Made by a program: the position numbers and the translations under genes. Of a stretch of 64,000 nucleotides of DNA, positions 36,077 to 45,151 are shown piece after piece. The DNA is from Shewanella sp. 10N.286.48.A6 (GTDB taxonomy: Bacteria; Pseudomonadota; Gammaproteobacteria; Enterobacterales; Shewanellaceae). The DNA is taken from NCBI RefSeq assembly GCF_002873135.1, contig NZ_MCVI01000029.1, forward strand, positions 90,017-154,016. The letters run 5' to 3'. Position 1 is the first letter of the stretch, and each line of letters opens with the position of its first letter. The notes under the pieces were generated by a model. It searched no databases and was not told where the DNA came from. It was given only the letters and a program-made list of their open reading frames with translations.

Positions 36077-37461
36077 TGATTAAGCTATCTTCGTTAAATC
36101 GTTTATTTGTCAAATTACTGCTGGGCTTTTGGCTTGGCAGCTCTTTAATTATTAGCTTTGTGGCTGTACTGCCTTTATTGCAGCAAAACCACGACAAACA
36201 GCCAATGACAGCCAAGCAGCAACAGCTACTTAAACGCACAGCTAAACCATTTATTGAAGATCCTAAATTACTCGAAGATCACAAAGCTTTAAAACGCTTG
36301 CATCGCCATCGCAGTCCAAATGGCAAAATGATTAAGTTCTATATCACCAATGACCAAGACCTTGTGATTAATAGCAGGCAAGTCCCTAGAACCTTTAGAG
36401 AGTTCTTGCTGATTAGTGAAGAGTTTAACGCGCCAATGAGCCATCAGTTCCGTGATGAATTGATTTTTGGACCTTACACTTTTACTGCTGGGGAACAAGA
36501 ATATCGCATCTACAGTCGCGTACCAGATAACCACCCTAGACCTTGGTTCTTTTTCTTTAATGACCATAAATTATTAACCACTATTATCGCCATGATCTTA
36601 TCTGGCATATTATGTGGCTTTTTAGCATGGTATTTAGGCAAACCACTTCGCTCACTCAAGCATAGCTCTAACGCTCTTGCTAGCGGCGATTTAAGCGCTC
36701 GAGTCGATGACAGTATTGCCGCCAGAGGCGATGAAATGGGCGAGTTAGCACAAGCATTCAATACCATGGCGCAATCCATTGAAACCATGATGCATAACCA
36801 GCAGCGCCTAATGGGTGATATCTCCCATGAACTGCGTACCCCCTTAACGCGCTTACAACTCTCTTTAGCGCTGGCTCGCAAAAAACAACAAAGCAGCGTC
36901 GAGATTGAGCGCATTGGCTATGAAGCTGAGCAGCTAGAAGCTTTGATTGCAGAATTGCTGACCTTATCGCGAGTGACCATCAGTAATACTGAAAATAAAG
37001 TCCACTTAGAACTTGCCGAGTCTCTCAGTCAAATTCTTGATGATGCTGAATTTGAAGCCGATCAACAACAGAAAAGATTACTCATTGATATACCAGAAAA
37101 CATTAGCCTAGATCACTACCCCAAAGCGCTTTCTCGGGCGATTGAAAATGTACTGCGTAATGGCATTCGCTATGCCAATAGTGACATTTCAATCACTGCA
37201 ATAAAGCAACACCAACAGGTCGTCATTACCATTAAAGACGATGGTCCTGGTATTGAAGACGTTGAGTTAGAGAAAATATTTAAGCCTTTTTATCGCCCTG
37301 ATAGTTCAAGAGACAGAGAATCAGGTGGTTGGGGCTTAGGTCTGGCGATTACCCAAGCCGCCATCAAGCTCAATAAAGGCGAGATACATGCCAGCAATAT
37401 TGCCCCCCAGGGGCTCAAGGTGGTGATTAGCCTGCCTGAGCGGATCTGCCGTTCGAATTGA
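36076..37461 (+). CDS. cpxA: Envelope-stress sensor kinase CpxA
   Basis: 461 residues. Two transmembrane helices (~14-36 and ~168-187) flank a periplasmic sensor domain; HAMP domain (~188-240), His251 in GDISHELRTPLTRLQ, and an ATPase domain with NVLRNGIRYA, DDGPGIED and GWGLGLAI. It is translationally coupled to cpxR. It should respond to misfolded envelope proteins and be modulated by the Spy/CpxP-like protein. Confidence 0.92.
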   Translation: MIKLSSLNRLFVKLLLGFWLGSSLIISFVAVLPLLQQNHDKQPMTAKQQQLLKRTAKPFIEDPKLLEDHKALKRLHRHRSPNGKMIKFYITNDQDLVINSRQVPRTFREFLLISEEFNAPMSHQFRDELIFGPYTFTAGEQEYRIYSRVPDNHPRPWFFFFNDHKLLTTIIAMILSGILCGFLAWYLGKPLRSLKHSSNALASGDLSARVDDSIAARGDEMGELAQAFNTMAQSIETMMHNQQRLMGDISHELRTPLTRLQLSLALARKKQQSSVEIERIGYEAEQLEALIAELLTLSRVTISNTENKVHLELAESLSQILDDAEFEADQQQKRLLIDIPENISLDHYPKALSRAIENVLRNGIRYANSDISITAIKQHQQVVITIKDDGPGIEDVELEKIFKPFYRPDSSRDRESGGWGLGLAITQAAIKLNKGEIHASNIAPQGLKVVISLPERICRSN

Positions 37462-37535
37462 ACATTGTGAATTGATTACCACCAGCAGCTGGTTTTGCGT
37501 ATAATTCCCAGCTCAACCAATGAAGGTAGCTATCC

Positions 37536-38000
37536 ATGTTCCATATTGCGCTTTATGAACCAGAAATTGCCCCTAATACCGGTAACATTATCCGTCTTTG
37601 TGCCAATAATGGCGCTAAGCTACATTTAATAGAGCCATTAGGTTTTGATTTAGAAGAGAAAAAACTTCGACGCGCCGGCTTAGATTACTCAGACTTAACC
37701 AATATCACCCGTCATAAAGATTTTGCAGCCTTCCTTGACGTCATGGCAGGTAAACGTATTATGGCCTGCACCACCAAAGGTAGTCGTCCTCATACTGAGC
37801 TGTCGTTCGCTGCTGATGATGTATTGTTATTTGGGCCCGAAACCCGTGGCTTACCTATGGATGTCATTGAGTCGATTCCCACTGAGCAGCGCTTACGTAT
37901 TCCGATGACGGCTAACAGTCGCAGCTTAAACCTGTCTAACTCAGTGGCGATTATTAGCTATGAAGCTTGGCGTCAATTGGACTTTGCTGGCGCCAGCTAG
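37536..38000 (+). CDS. trmL: tRNA (cytidine/uridine-34-2'-O)-methyltransferase TrmL
   Basis: 154 residues of the SPOUT family. It methylates the ribose at the wobble base of certain leucine tRNAs. N-terminal [20 protein letters not shown] and C-terminal [11 protein letters not shown] and [16 protein letters not shown] are the SPOUT knot signatures. The length is normal (E. coli 157). It is monocistronic; a short tandem repeat begins at its stop codon. Confidence 0.95.
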   Translation: MFHIALYEPEIAPNTGNIIRLCANNGAKLHLIEPLGFDLEEKKLRRAGLDYSDLTNITRHKDFAAFLDVMAGKRIMACTTKGSRPHTELSFAADDVLLFGPETRGLPMDVIESIPTEQRLRIPMTANSRSLNLSNSVAIISYEAWRQLDFAGAS

Positions 38001-38026
38001 GTTTTAGGTTTTAGGTTTTAGGTTTT
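37999..38026 (+). repeat. Four tandem AGGTTTT heptamers overlapping the trmL stop
   Basis: Exact 7-bp unit repeated four times, starting within the TAG stop codon. Copy number could vary by slippage without affecting the protein. Confidence 0.95.
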
Positions 38027-38104
38027 AACCACGGTAAGTTTCAAACATCAATCTGGCTTAAGTGGTTCAGACTAAGTGGTTCATCCCAATCACATAATGC
38101 AGCC

Positions 38105-38138
38105 AACAAAAAGCCTCGCAATAATGCGAGGCTTGTTT
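38105..38138. terminator. Bidirectional terminator between trmL and the M16 genes
   Basis: 10-bp stem AAGCCTCGCA / TGCGAGGCTT with ATAA loop and A/T-rich flanks on both sides. Confidence 0.88.
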
Positions 38139-38165
38139 ATTTAACCTGTTCCGCGCTGAGATAGC

Positions 38166-39614
38166 TTATTGGCCAAAGCCCACATCGGTAATATTAACCT
38201 TAGTAACCTCACCATACTCTTTGGCAATATCGGCAATCTGAGCCGCGTTACCAACAAGCACATACTGCAAATTGTCTTTTGGAAAGTAACGGTTAATGAG
38301 ACGCTGGGTTTCGGCTAATGTCAGCCCATCGACCTTGGCTTGAAACTCATTAATAAATGCATCATCAAAGTTATAGATATACATATCAGCCAGTAACTCG
38401 CCCAGTTGGCCACCGGTTTCAAACTTTGGTGGGTACTGACCTTTGACATAAGCTTTGGCTGAATCTAGGGTTTGTTGATCAATGCCTTGCTCCCATAAAC
38501 GGCCATAGGTTTTTAAAGCTAAATCCATGGCTTCTTTGGTGGTGCTGGTTTTAGTAAAGGTGCTGATAGAGAACACCCCTGCAGCAGAATAGGCACTAAA
38601 GCCAGAACGCGCCCCATAAGTGAGCCCGGCGTTAACCCGTAACTCATCATTAAGCCATGAGGTAAAACGGCCCCCTAAAATGGTATTTACTACCGTTAGC
38701 CCCACATAATCAGGGTTATCGCGCTTAATCCCCAAACCGCCAATAACAAAAGTGGTTTCAATGGCATCGGGTTTATCAACTAATAACACCTTACTGGCAG
38801 TTAATGGCGCTAGCCCTTGTGTTAAATCAGGCTGCACCGCAGTGTCAGTGTTTTTCCAGCCACCAAATGCCGTTGTCAGCTTGGCTTTCATGGTTGCGAT
38901 ATCAAAGTCCCCCACCACATTAATGGCGGTATTTTGCGGCTGAAAATAACTTTGATGAAAGGCCCGTAGCTGAGCGACATTAATATCAGCTAATGACTTA
39001 CTGTTACCTGATACTGGATTGGCATACGGATGCTCACCAAACATCAACTTATTGTAGTAGCGGCCAATAACGGCGCGGGGACTTTCTTTCGCCTGTGATA
39101 AGCCAACAATTTCGCGTTGTCTGAGTTTTTCAAATTCACTATGGTCAAAGTCAGGGCTGATAAGTACTGGCTGAATAATTTCGAGCATGGTATCAAGATC
39201 TTTACTCATAAAATCCGCTTCCAGCATCATGCTTTCACGCCCTGACGCTGTAGATAAGCTTGCACCGAGAAAGTCCACCATCTGCTCAATTTCAGCTTTG
39301 CTTTTACCGCCGGCGCCCAGTAAGAGACTTTTCATTGTCATATACGACACCCCAGATGTGGTGTCGTTTACCGCCCCTGCGCGCACAACGGCATTAAAGT
39401 TAATTATGGGTACTTCTTGTTGCACCATCAAATTAACCAATAAGCCATTTTTAAGGGTAATGGATTGATATTGCGGCATGCTGAAACTACCAGTATCGAG
39501 GGGCTTGCTTGACTCAGTCGTGGCTTTGCAGCCCGCCAACCCCACACCACAAGCAAGCGCTATGGCTGATACCGTTAAGCCGCTGGTCTTTTTGAACTTT
39601 ATCAATGACATCAT
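38166..39614 (-). CDS. M16-family peptidase homologue, non-catalytic lipoprotein
   Basis: 482 residues. A lipobox (GLAGC, ~Cys29) predicts a lipoprotein. The M16 fold is recognisable (LLVNLMVQQEVPIINFNAVV, later YFQPQNTAINVVGDFD and NTILGGRFTSWLNDELR), but the zinc motif HxxEH is absent: the equivalent position reads SGVSYMTMKSLLLG. Such proteins pair with a catalytic M16 subunit, here the overlapping upstream gene. The ATG overlaps the upstream stop by one base. The pair probably degrades peptides in the periplasm. Confidence 0.88.
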   Translation of the reverse strand: MMSLIKFKKTSGLTVSAIALACGVGLAGCKATTESSKPLDTGSFSMPQYQSITLKNGLLVNLMVQQEVPIINFNAVVRAGAVNDTTSGVSYMTMKSLLLGAGGKSKAEIEQMVDFLGASLSTASGRESMMLEADFMSKDLDTMLEIIQPVLISPDFDHSEFEKLRQREIVGLSQAKESPRAVIGRYYNKLMFGEHPYANPVSGNSKSLADINVAQLRAFHQSYFQPQNTAINVVGDFDIATMKAKLTTAFGGWKNTDTAVQPDLTQGLAPLTASKVLLVDKPDAIETTFVIGGLGIKRDNPDYVGLTVVNTILGGRFTSWLNDELRVNAGLTYGARSGFSAYSAAGVFSISTFTKTSTTKEAMDLALKTYGRLWEQGIDQQTLDSAKAYVKGQYPPKFETGGQLGELLADMYIYNFDDAFINEFQAKVDGLTLAETQRLINRYFPKDNLQYVLVGNAAQIADIAKEYGEVTKVNITDVGFGQ

Positions 39615-40939
39615 TAGTCAGCTCCCTCTGTGGCGGCTAACACACCCACGGTGCGGTTGGCCTTACGTAAATAGGTTTGCGCAACACGCTGAATATCAGC
39701 AACGGTTACCTTATTGTAGGCTGCAGGCGCACTAAATAGTTTGTCATAACTGCCAAAATACAGCTCATAACGACCTAAAGTATTAGCGCGGCCATTGATG
39801 GTTTGCATGGTGCGATAAAAATCCATTAGCTTGATGTTTTTCACTTTTTCAAGCTCTTGCTCGCTAACGCCTTCAAGGGCAATACGGTTTATCTCGGCAA
39901 TCATTGAGGCTTCTAATTGCAATGCATCAATCCCTGAATTGGCGACCCCAAGAAAGTAAAACAGATTAGGGTCAAATGACATCGGCAAATATGACATCAC
40001 ATCGGAGGCCAGTTGCTTATCCACCAAGCCTTGATAAAGCCGTGAGCTATTACCTTCACTGAAAATAGTGCTGAGTATATCTAGCGCATAATAATCGGCA
40101 TGTTTCGTGGATGGCACATGATACGCCAGCAGCACATTAGGGGTAGTGACAGAGGCTTTTTCAACAAAGACTCGGCGCTCACCTTTTTGCAGCGGTTCTA
40201 CAGTGCGAACGGCTAATGGCGCGGGCTGGGCGGCAATGACGCCAAAATATTGCTTCGCTAGACGCTTCACCTCCGCGGTTTTAACATCACCTGCGATCAC
40301 CACCACAGCATTGTTGGGCGCATAGTAAGTCTTATGGTATTGCTGTAAATCCGCTAGCGACCAGGCGGCAATATCTGACTCATGGCCAATCACAGGCCAG
40401 CTATAAGGGTGAGCTCTAAACGCTGCACCTTTTACTTCTTGTTGCAAGGTGCGCCAGTTGGAGTTTTCAAGCCCTGTGGTGCGCTCTGATTGCACCACAC
40501 CACGCTCGCTTTCTACCATCTGCGAATTAATATCTAAGTTAGCGATGCGATCAGCTTCGAGATCAAAAATGGTTTCTAACGCATTGGCAGGAAACCAATT
40601 GGTGTATACCGTGGTGTCTTCAGTGGTATAAGCATTATTAGCGCCACCCGCGGCTTCCATGGTGCGGTCAAACATTTTAGGGCCATACTTTTTTGAGCCG
40701 TTAAACATCATGTGCTCGAAAAAATGCGAGATCCCAGTAATGCCCGGTGCCTCATTACGAGAACCCACTTTCCAAAACAAATACATGTTGGCATTGGGTA
40801 TGCTGCTATCTTCTAGCACCATAATTTTCATGCCATTATCCAGAGTAAAGCTATTGATATCCTCGACTGTGGTGGCCATCGCCGCGGTACTCACCCAGTA
40901 ACTGAGTAATACCCATAACGCGCTGATGTTGCGTTTCAT
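39614..40939 (-). CDS. M16-family zinc peptidase, catalytic subunit
   Basis: 441 residues with a signal peptide (cut after AMA, ~residue 22). The inverted zinc motif is intact at residues 72-76 (HFFEH), with the downstream acidic segment VESERGVVQSERTTG supplying the third ligand. The R/Y region near the C-terminus of the family is present. The start at 40939 has AAGGAAA upstream; a longer in-frame start has none. It is the first gene of a two-gene operon with the non-catalytic partner. Confidence 0.9.
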   Translation of the reverse strand: MKRNISALWVLLSYWVSTAAMATTVEDINSFTLDNGMKIMVLEDSSIPNANMYLFWKVGSRNEAPGITGISHFFEHMMFNGSKKYGPKMFDRTMEAAGGANNAYTTEDTTVYTNWFPANALETIFDLEADRIANLDINSQMVESERGVVQSERTTGLENSNWRTLQQEVKGAAFRAHPYSWPVIGHESDIAAWSLADLQQYHKTYYAPNNAVVVIAGDVKTAEVKRLAKQYFGVIAAQPAPLAVRTVEPLQKGERRVFVEKASVTTPNVLLAYHVPSTKHADYYALDILSTIFSEGNSSRLYQGLVDKQLASDVMSYLPMSFDPNLFYFLGVANSGIDALQLEASMIAEINRIALEGVSEQELEKVKNIKLMDFYRTMQTINGRANTLGRYELYFGSYDKLFSAPAAYNKVTVADIQRVAQTYLRKANRTVGVLAATEGAD

Positions 40940-41009
40940 AATGGTTTCCTTGTAAGTCATTGCAATGAACAACAGGCCTGCTACAACCCGCTGTTAGTAT
41001 TTTTATCGC

Positions 41010-42311
41010 TTAATTCACCGCGCCTAGCGCAGTTAATGCCAGCTGAGTCATGGTTTCAACGCCCACTTTTAAGGCTTTTTCATCAACAAAAAATGCTGGC
41101 GAATGATTACTGGCGACAGTGGCAGGATCTGTGCCTGCTGGCGTCACCCCTAAAAAGTAAAACAGCCCCGGCGTTTCAAGCGCATAGTAGGAGAAGTCCT
41201 CAGCGCCGGTGATAAGCCCTGGCTCAATGAGATTATCATCGCCCACAACCTCACGAATAACCGGACGCATTTTTGCGACTAATTCAGGGTTATTAACCGT
41301 AACTGGATAACCTGCATCAATCTCTGTGGTGGCTGTGGCGCCGAGGGTTTGAGCAGAAAGCGTCGCGATTTCAGCTAGTTTTACTTTAATGTCGGCGCGC
41401 ATATCTTGATCAAAGGTTCGGATAGTACCAATCAACTCAACTTCATCAGGAATGATGTTCGAGCGTATACCGCCATTAATGGCGCCAAAACTCACCACTG
41501 CCGGTGCTTTAGTCACATCAACGCGGCGACTAATAATGGTTTGTACGCTATTAATTATTTGCGCTGAAGCCACAATCGGGTCCACCCCGCCCCAAGGACG
41601 AGAACCATGGGTTTGGCGACCCTTTACCGTAATCGTAAATGAATCTTCTGAAGCCATCGCAGGGCCTGCTCGCAAACCAATCATCCCTGTGGGCATACTT
41701 GAGGTCACGTGCATACCAAACACTTGATCAGGTTTACGACTAGCAAATAAGCCTTCTTTAAGCATTAACTCTGCACCGCCTTCTTCACCCGCTGGCGCGC
41801 CTTCTTCTGCTGGCTGAAAGATAAACATCACATCGCCAGCAAGGCTGTCTTTAGACTTGACCAGATTCTCTGCCACGCCCATTAACATCGCCACATGAGT
41901 GTCATGACCACAGGCATGCATCACGCCGACTTTTTGGCCACGATAAGTATCAGTGGCTTTGGAGGCAAAAGGTAAATCAACCTCTTCTGTGACTGGCAAC
42001 GCATCCATATCAGCGCGAATGCCGATTAGCGGCCCAGACTTTGCGCCTTTTAATATCGCCACTACACCAGTGTGCGCAATGCCGGTTTGTACTTCTAAGC
42101 CTAAGGACTCAAGGTGTTTGGCAATCACTTTACTGGTTCTAAACTCGCGGTTAGACAGTTCAGGGTGCTGATGTAAGTCACGGCGCCACTCCAACACCTT
42201 AGCTTCAACATCGCTTGCAAGTTGTGCTGCGTTAGGGGTTTGAGCCATTATCGAACCAGAAAAAGTGCCAGAGGCAACCGCAAGGCAAGCAGCAAGTATC
42301 GTTAAGCGCAT
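41010..42311 (-). CDS. Secreted M20D amidohydrolase
   Basis: 433 residues with a signal peptide (cut after IMA, ~residue 23). The metal-binding motifs of the hippurate/IAA-amino-acid hydrolase group are present: HACGHDTHVAMLMG, a Glu pair in PAEEGAPAGEEGG, and GAEDFSYYALETPG. The mature enzyme probably removes acyl groups from amino acids or peptides in the periplasm. It ends 70 bp before the M16 operon on the same strand, so it could be co-transcribed in a peptide-use cluster. Confidence 0.88.
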   Translation of the reverse strand: MRLTILAACLAVASGTFSGSIMAQTPNAAQLASDVEAKVLEWRRDLHQHPELSNREFRTSKVIAKHLESLGLEVQTGIAHTGVVAILKGAKSGPLIGIRADMDALPVTEEVDLPFASKATDTYRGQKVGVMHACGHDTHVAMLMGVAENLVKSKDSLAGDVMFIFQPAEEGAPAGEEGGAELMLKEGLFASRKPDQVFGMHVTSSMPTGMIGLRAGPAMASEDSFTITVKGRQTHGSRPWGGVDPIVASAQIINSVQTIISRRVDVTKAPAVVSFGAINGGIRSNIIPDEVELIGTIRTFDQDMRADIKVKLAEIATLSAQTLGATATTEIDAGYPVTVNNPELVAKMRPVIREVVGDDNLIEPGLITGAEDFSYYALETPGLFYFLGVTPAGTDPATVASNHSPAFFVDEKALKVGVETMTQLALTALGAVN

Positions 42312-42506
42312 AAATCATCCATGTTTTTATCATTTTGGTAGTATTTCAATCTACCGCGTATCCCTTGAATTGTTAAATATTTTGTTATCCAAAGCACATT
42401 TGAAATTGTGTCGATTTATGTAGAGTGGCTCAATAAACACTATGGTTGATGACATTGTGTTGATAATCTATGGCCACTATTAAATTTAAATCGAGAGTCC
42501 AAGCCC

Positions 42507-43988
42507 ATGAAAATCACCTTTGAGCAATTAACCGCAGCCGGTGCTAGTAACTCATTGGAGATTGAACAGTGGTTAATTGAACATCGCCAATCCTGGGGAG
42601 TATTCAGCGCCCACAGTGATATTGGCGCCATGCTCGGTGACTTATTAGCAGATGTACCTGTGGGCGTTGGCTCTGACACATCAAATACATCAAGCATTGA
42701 GGTCACCGCAGGTTCGATACATAAAACCTCAGGCCGAGTTGCTCAGGTCTCACTCGCTGAGCAACAAAGGTTATTAGCACTTGAACTCGCCAATGATGAC
42801 AGTGACTTTTTAGATTATGCCGATAAAGGCACTACGGTCGCGGGATTAATTTTTGCCCATTGCCATAAGCAAACATTAACCGACAAACTGCTTGAGGAGC
42901 TTGATTTAGTTCAGCTGCAACAGCGCGGGTTTCGTGAACTTTCAACGGGCGAAACCCGTCGCGTGATGCTAGCCATTGCCCTTGCTAGCGAGCCGGATTT
43001 TTTAGTGTTAGATAATCCCTATTCAGGGCTCGACATTAGCCATCGTCAAAGCTTAACGGCTTATCTAAGTCAGCTTGATATTCAAATGATGGTGATATTT
43101 TCTCGCGAGGAAGATATGCCCACATGGATAGATCAGATTGCTATATTCAGCCACAGCAAACTTGATAGCATCATGGATAAAGCCAGCTGGGAGCAACACC
43201 CTGTTATAAGCCAAATTACCGCCCAATCTAAAGTCCAAAGCGAGCAGATGCTGGCTATCATGCAGCGCCACCGCCATCAAAGCCCATTTGATAACCCCAT
43301 CTTTGAACTTAAAAATGGCAAGGTGGCTTACAGTGATAAAACCATTTTTACTGAGGTTAATTGGCGCATTGATAAAGGCCAACACTGGCAGGTAAAAGGG
43401 CCCAATGGCTGTGGTAAAAGTACCTTGTTAGGGCTTATTTTTGGCGACCACCCACAATGCTACAGCAATGATATTCATATCTTTGGTAAGCAACGTGGCA
43501 CTGGAGAAAGTATTTGGGAAATAAAGCAGCATATCGGCATGGTGTCATCGGCATTACACTTGCAGTATCGCGTCGGTTGCAGCGCTAAAGATGTGATTTT
43601 ATCCGGCTTTTATGACTCTATCGGCCTGTACCAAAAAGCCACCCAAGCCCAGCAAGATATCGCCCAAGATTGGCTCAGCATTTTGCATATGTCCCACTAT
43701 GCCAAAGTCTCGTTTAAGCAACTGGATTACAGCCAACAGCGACTATTGTTAATTGCCAGAGCATTAGTGAAACAGCCGACATTATTGATTTTAGATGAAC
43801 CCTATCAAGGGTTAGATTATCTGGGTATTCGCTTAGTCAAAAATACCCTAGAACTGATCGCCAGAGAAAACCTCAGTCAGCTGCTATATGTGTCCCATTA
43901 CCATGAGGACAGTTTAGACAGTATTAATAACTATCTGGAATTTGTTGCCGATGCAAAAACCGGTGGCTATAAAGCGCTAATCAGCTAG
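42507..43988 (+). CDS. modF: ModF-like double ABC ATPase with degenerate first Walker A
   Basis: 493 residues with two ABC domains and no membrane segment. Domain 1 lacks the P-loop: where Walker A should be it reads WGVFSAHSDIGAMLGD. Yet its signature (ELSTGETRRVMLA) and Walker B (DFLVLDNPYSGLD) remain. Domain 2 has a good Walker A (GPNGCGKST, residues 298-306) and Walker B (TLLILDEPYQGLD), but its signature is changed to QLDYSQQR. The overall layout resembles E. coli ModF/PhrA. One composite ATP site (domain 2 Walker A plus domain 1 signature) can be intact. No molybdate transporter genes are adjacent. Confidence 0.82.
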   Translation: MKITFEQLTAAGASNSLEIEQWLIEHRQSWGVFSAHSDIGAMLGDLLADVPVGVGSDTSNTSSIEVTAGSIHKTSGRVAQVSLAEQQRLLALELANDDSDFLDYADKGTTVAGLIFAHCHKQTLTDKLLEELDLVQLQQRGFRELSTGETRRVMLAIALASEPDFLVLDNPYSGLDISHRQSLTAYLSQLDIQMMVIFSREEDMPTWIDQIAIFSHSKLDSIMDKASWEQHPVISQITAQSKVQSEQMLAIMQRHRHQSPFDNPIFELKNGKVAYSDKTIFTEVNWRIDKGQHWQVKGPNGCGKSTLLGLIFGDHPQCYSNDIHIFGKQRGTGESIWEIKQHIGMVSSALHLQYRVGCSAKDVILSGFYDSIGLYQKATQAQQDIAQDWLSILHMSHYAKVSFKQLDYSQQRLLLIARALVKQPTLLILDEPYQGLDYLGIRLVKNTLELIARENLSQLLYVSHYHEDSLDSINNYLEFVADAKTGGYKALIS

Positions 43989-44014
43989 TTAATAGTGCTG
44001 CATTGCCAAAGCGC

Positions 44015-44392
44015 TTACTTTTCTTCGATTTTACGCTCTTTAGCTGCAGCTTCTTTAGCCTCACGCAAATATTTATCCGCCCGAGATTCTCGCTGTTGAA
44101 ACTGCGCTTGAGATTTCTCTAACTGCTGTTGTTGCCACTCACCAGGCTCTTGGCGTTCAATAATTTCTTGCTCACGACTGCTGGTGTCGCTGGCTGCTTG
44201 GCGGGCTTTTTCAAGCTGACTTTGCTCCGTCTTTTTCGAGTCGATTCGACCTTGCTCAGCTTGTTGCGACAAGGTCAGTCGCGGCTTATCAGATGCCTGA
44301 GCAGCCACGGCAATAACGCCTAGCAAACTTGAAAGCAGTAATAGCTTGCTCATTAGCCTTAATAGACTGTTTGAATATAAGTTTAGCGACAT
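44015..44392 (-). CDS. Small periplasmic coiled-coil protein
   Basis: 125 residues. A hydrophobic N-terminal signal (LLRLMSKLLLLSSLLGVIAV, cut near VAAQA) is followed by a highly charged Gln/Glu/Lys/Arg helix that should form a coiled coil (~residues 40-125). The frame extends upstream into the DTW gene but the start is taken at 44392, five bases after that gene's stop. A second ATG 13 codons in is possible. The family is not recognised. Confidence 0.65.
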   Translation of the reverse strand: MSLNLYSNSLLRLMSKLLLLSSLLGVIAVAAQASDKPRLTLSQQAEQGRIDSKKTEQSQLEKARQAASDTSSREQEIIERQEPGEWQQQQLEKSQAQFQQRESRADKYLREAKEAAAKERKIEEK

Positions 44393-44396
44393 ACAA

Positions 44397-45014
44397 TTAA
44401 CCTTCCTGGTTGTTTTTAGACTCAATATAACGGGCTCGCACCTCAGCAGGCATGGCATTGAGCTTATGTTGCACCATGGCATCAAAGGCGCTAAATAGCG
44501 GGCTGATATCAAGTTCGCTATCGATTGCTTGCAATGTATAAGCGGTGGCTTCCAGTGTTGATAAACTGTCGCTACGTTTGGCCTTGCGAATAAGATATTG
44601 TGAAACCCCTTCAAATTCAATATGCAATGCCGGAAGCTCCAATAACCACGGATTAAGCTGCAACATTTTGAATGCTTTACGCCAGGTGCCATCAATTAAT
44701 AAAATACAGCAATCTGCTGGTACTGACGAGTCCGCAGCATTTTGACTATTTTCACAGGGATACACCAGATACACAGGTTTATTGGCCGCAGCCAGCTGTT
44801 GTCGCAATGGCGCAAAGTCATCAGCGCTCTCACCCACCACCACTTGAGTTTGCGGCAGGGTTAAACTCAGCAATTTAACAGTATTTTTTGCATGCTCAAC
44901 TTCAGAGGGGTGCTGCAGCACAATCACCTCAGTTTTAGCCTCCATCTTAGTCACGCTATCACAGATACAAGCCGACTGTGGGTAGCCACATTTTTGACAA
45001 TACACTCTACTCAT
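44397..45014 (-). CDS. DTW-domain tRNA aminocarboxypropyltransferase (TapT/YfiP-like)
   Basis: 205 residues. A cysteine cluster at the N-terminus (YCQKCGYPQSACICD) and the DTW region (LLIDGTWRKAFKML) mark the family that adds the acp group to U47 of tRNA (acp3U) using SAM. A VVLQHP-like VIVLQHPSEVEHAKNT segment is also typical. It is followed by the coiled-coil protein gene 4 bases on, so these two probably share a transcript. Confidence 0.87.
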   Translation of the reverse strand: MSRVYCQKCGYPQSACICDSVTKMEAKTEVIVLQHPSEVEHAKNTVKLLSLTLPQTQVVVGESADDFAPLRQQLAAANKPVYLVYPCENSQNAADSSVPADCCILLIDGTWRKAFKMLQLNPWLLELPALHIEFEGVSQYLIRKAKRSDSLSTLEATAYTLQAIDSELDISPLFSAFDAMVQHKLNAMPAEVRARYIESKNNQEG

Positions 45015-45060
45015 TAAACACCAAACACCTGGCTAAATATGTTGCGAAAACAAACGAAAA

Positions 45061-45105
45061 AGGTATGTTTACCTCACAGGTAAAACTTAAGGTACTAATT
45101 TACCT
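45061..45105. promoter_or_regulatory. Cluster of AGGTA/TACCT half sites upstream of the porin gene
   Basis: Five copies in 45 bp: AGGTA 45061-45065, TACCT 45070-45074, AGGTA 45078-45082, AGGTA 45090-45094, TACCT 45101-45105. The central pair makes a 7-bp inverted repeat TTTACCT-CAC-AGGTAAA. They lie 47-91 bases before the porin ATG in the divergent promoter region shared with the DTW gene. This looks like an operator for an unknown regulator. Confidence 0.5.
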
Positions 45106-45151
45106 GCAAATTTATTAGATAAACAAGCTCAATTAAACTCAAGGAAGAATT

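Noticed and set aside
36510-36914. 134-codon minus frame opposite cpxA
   Set aside because: Shadow frame; cpxA is conserved throughout this stretch.
44393-44695. Upstream extension of the coiled-coil gene across the DTW gene
   Set aside because: The extension is antisense-frame noise over a conserved gene; a signal peptide starts right after 44392.
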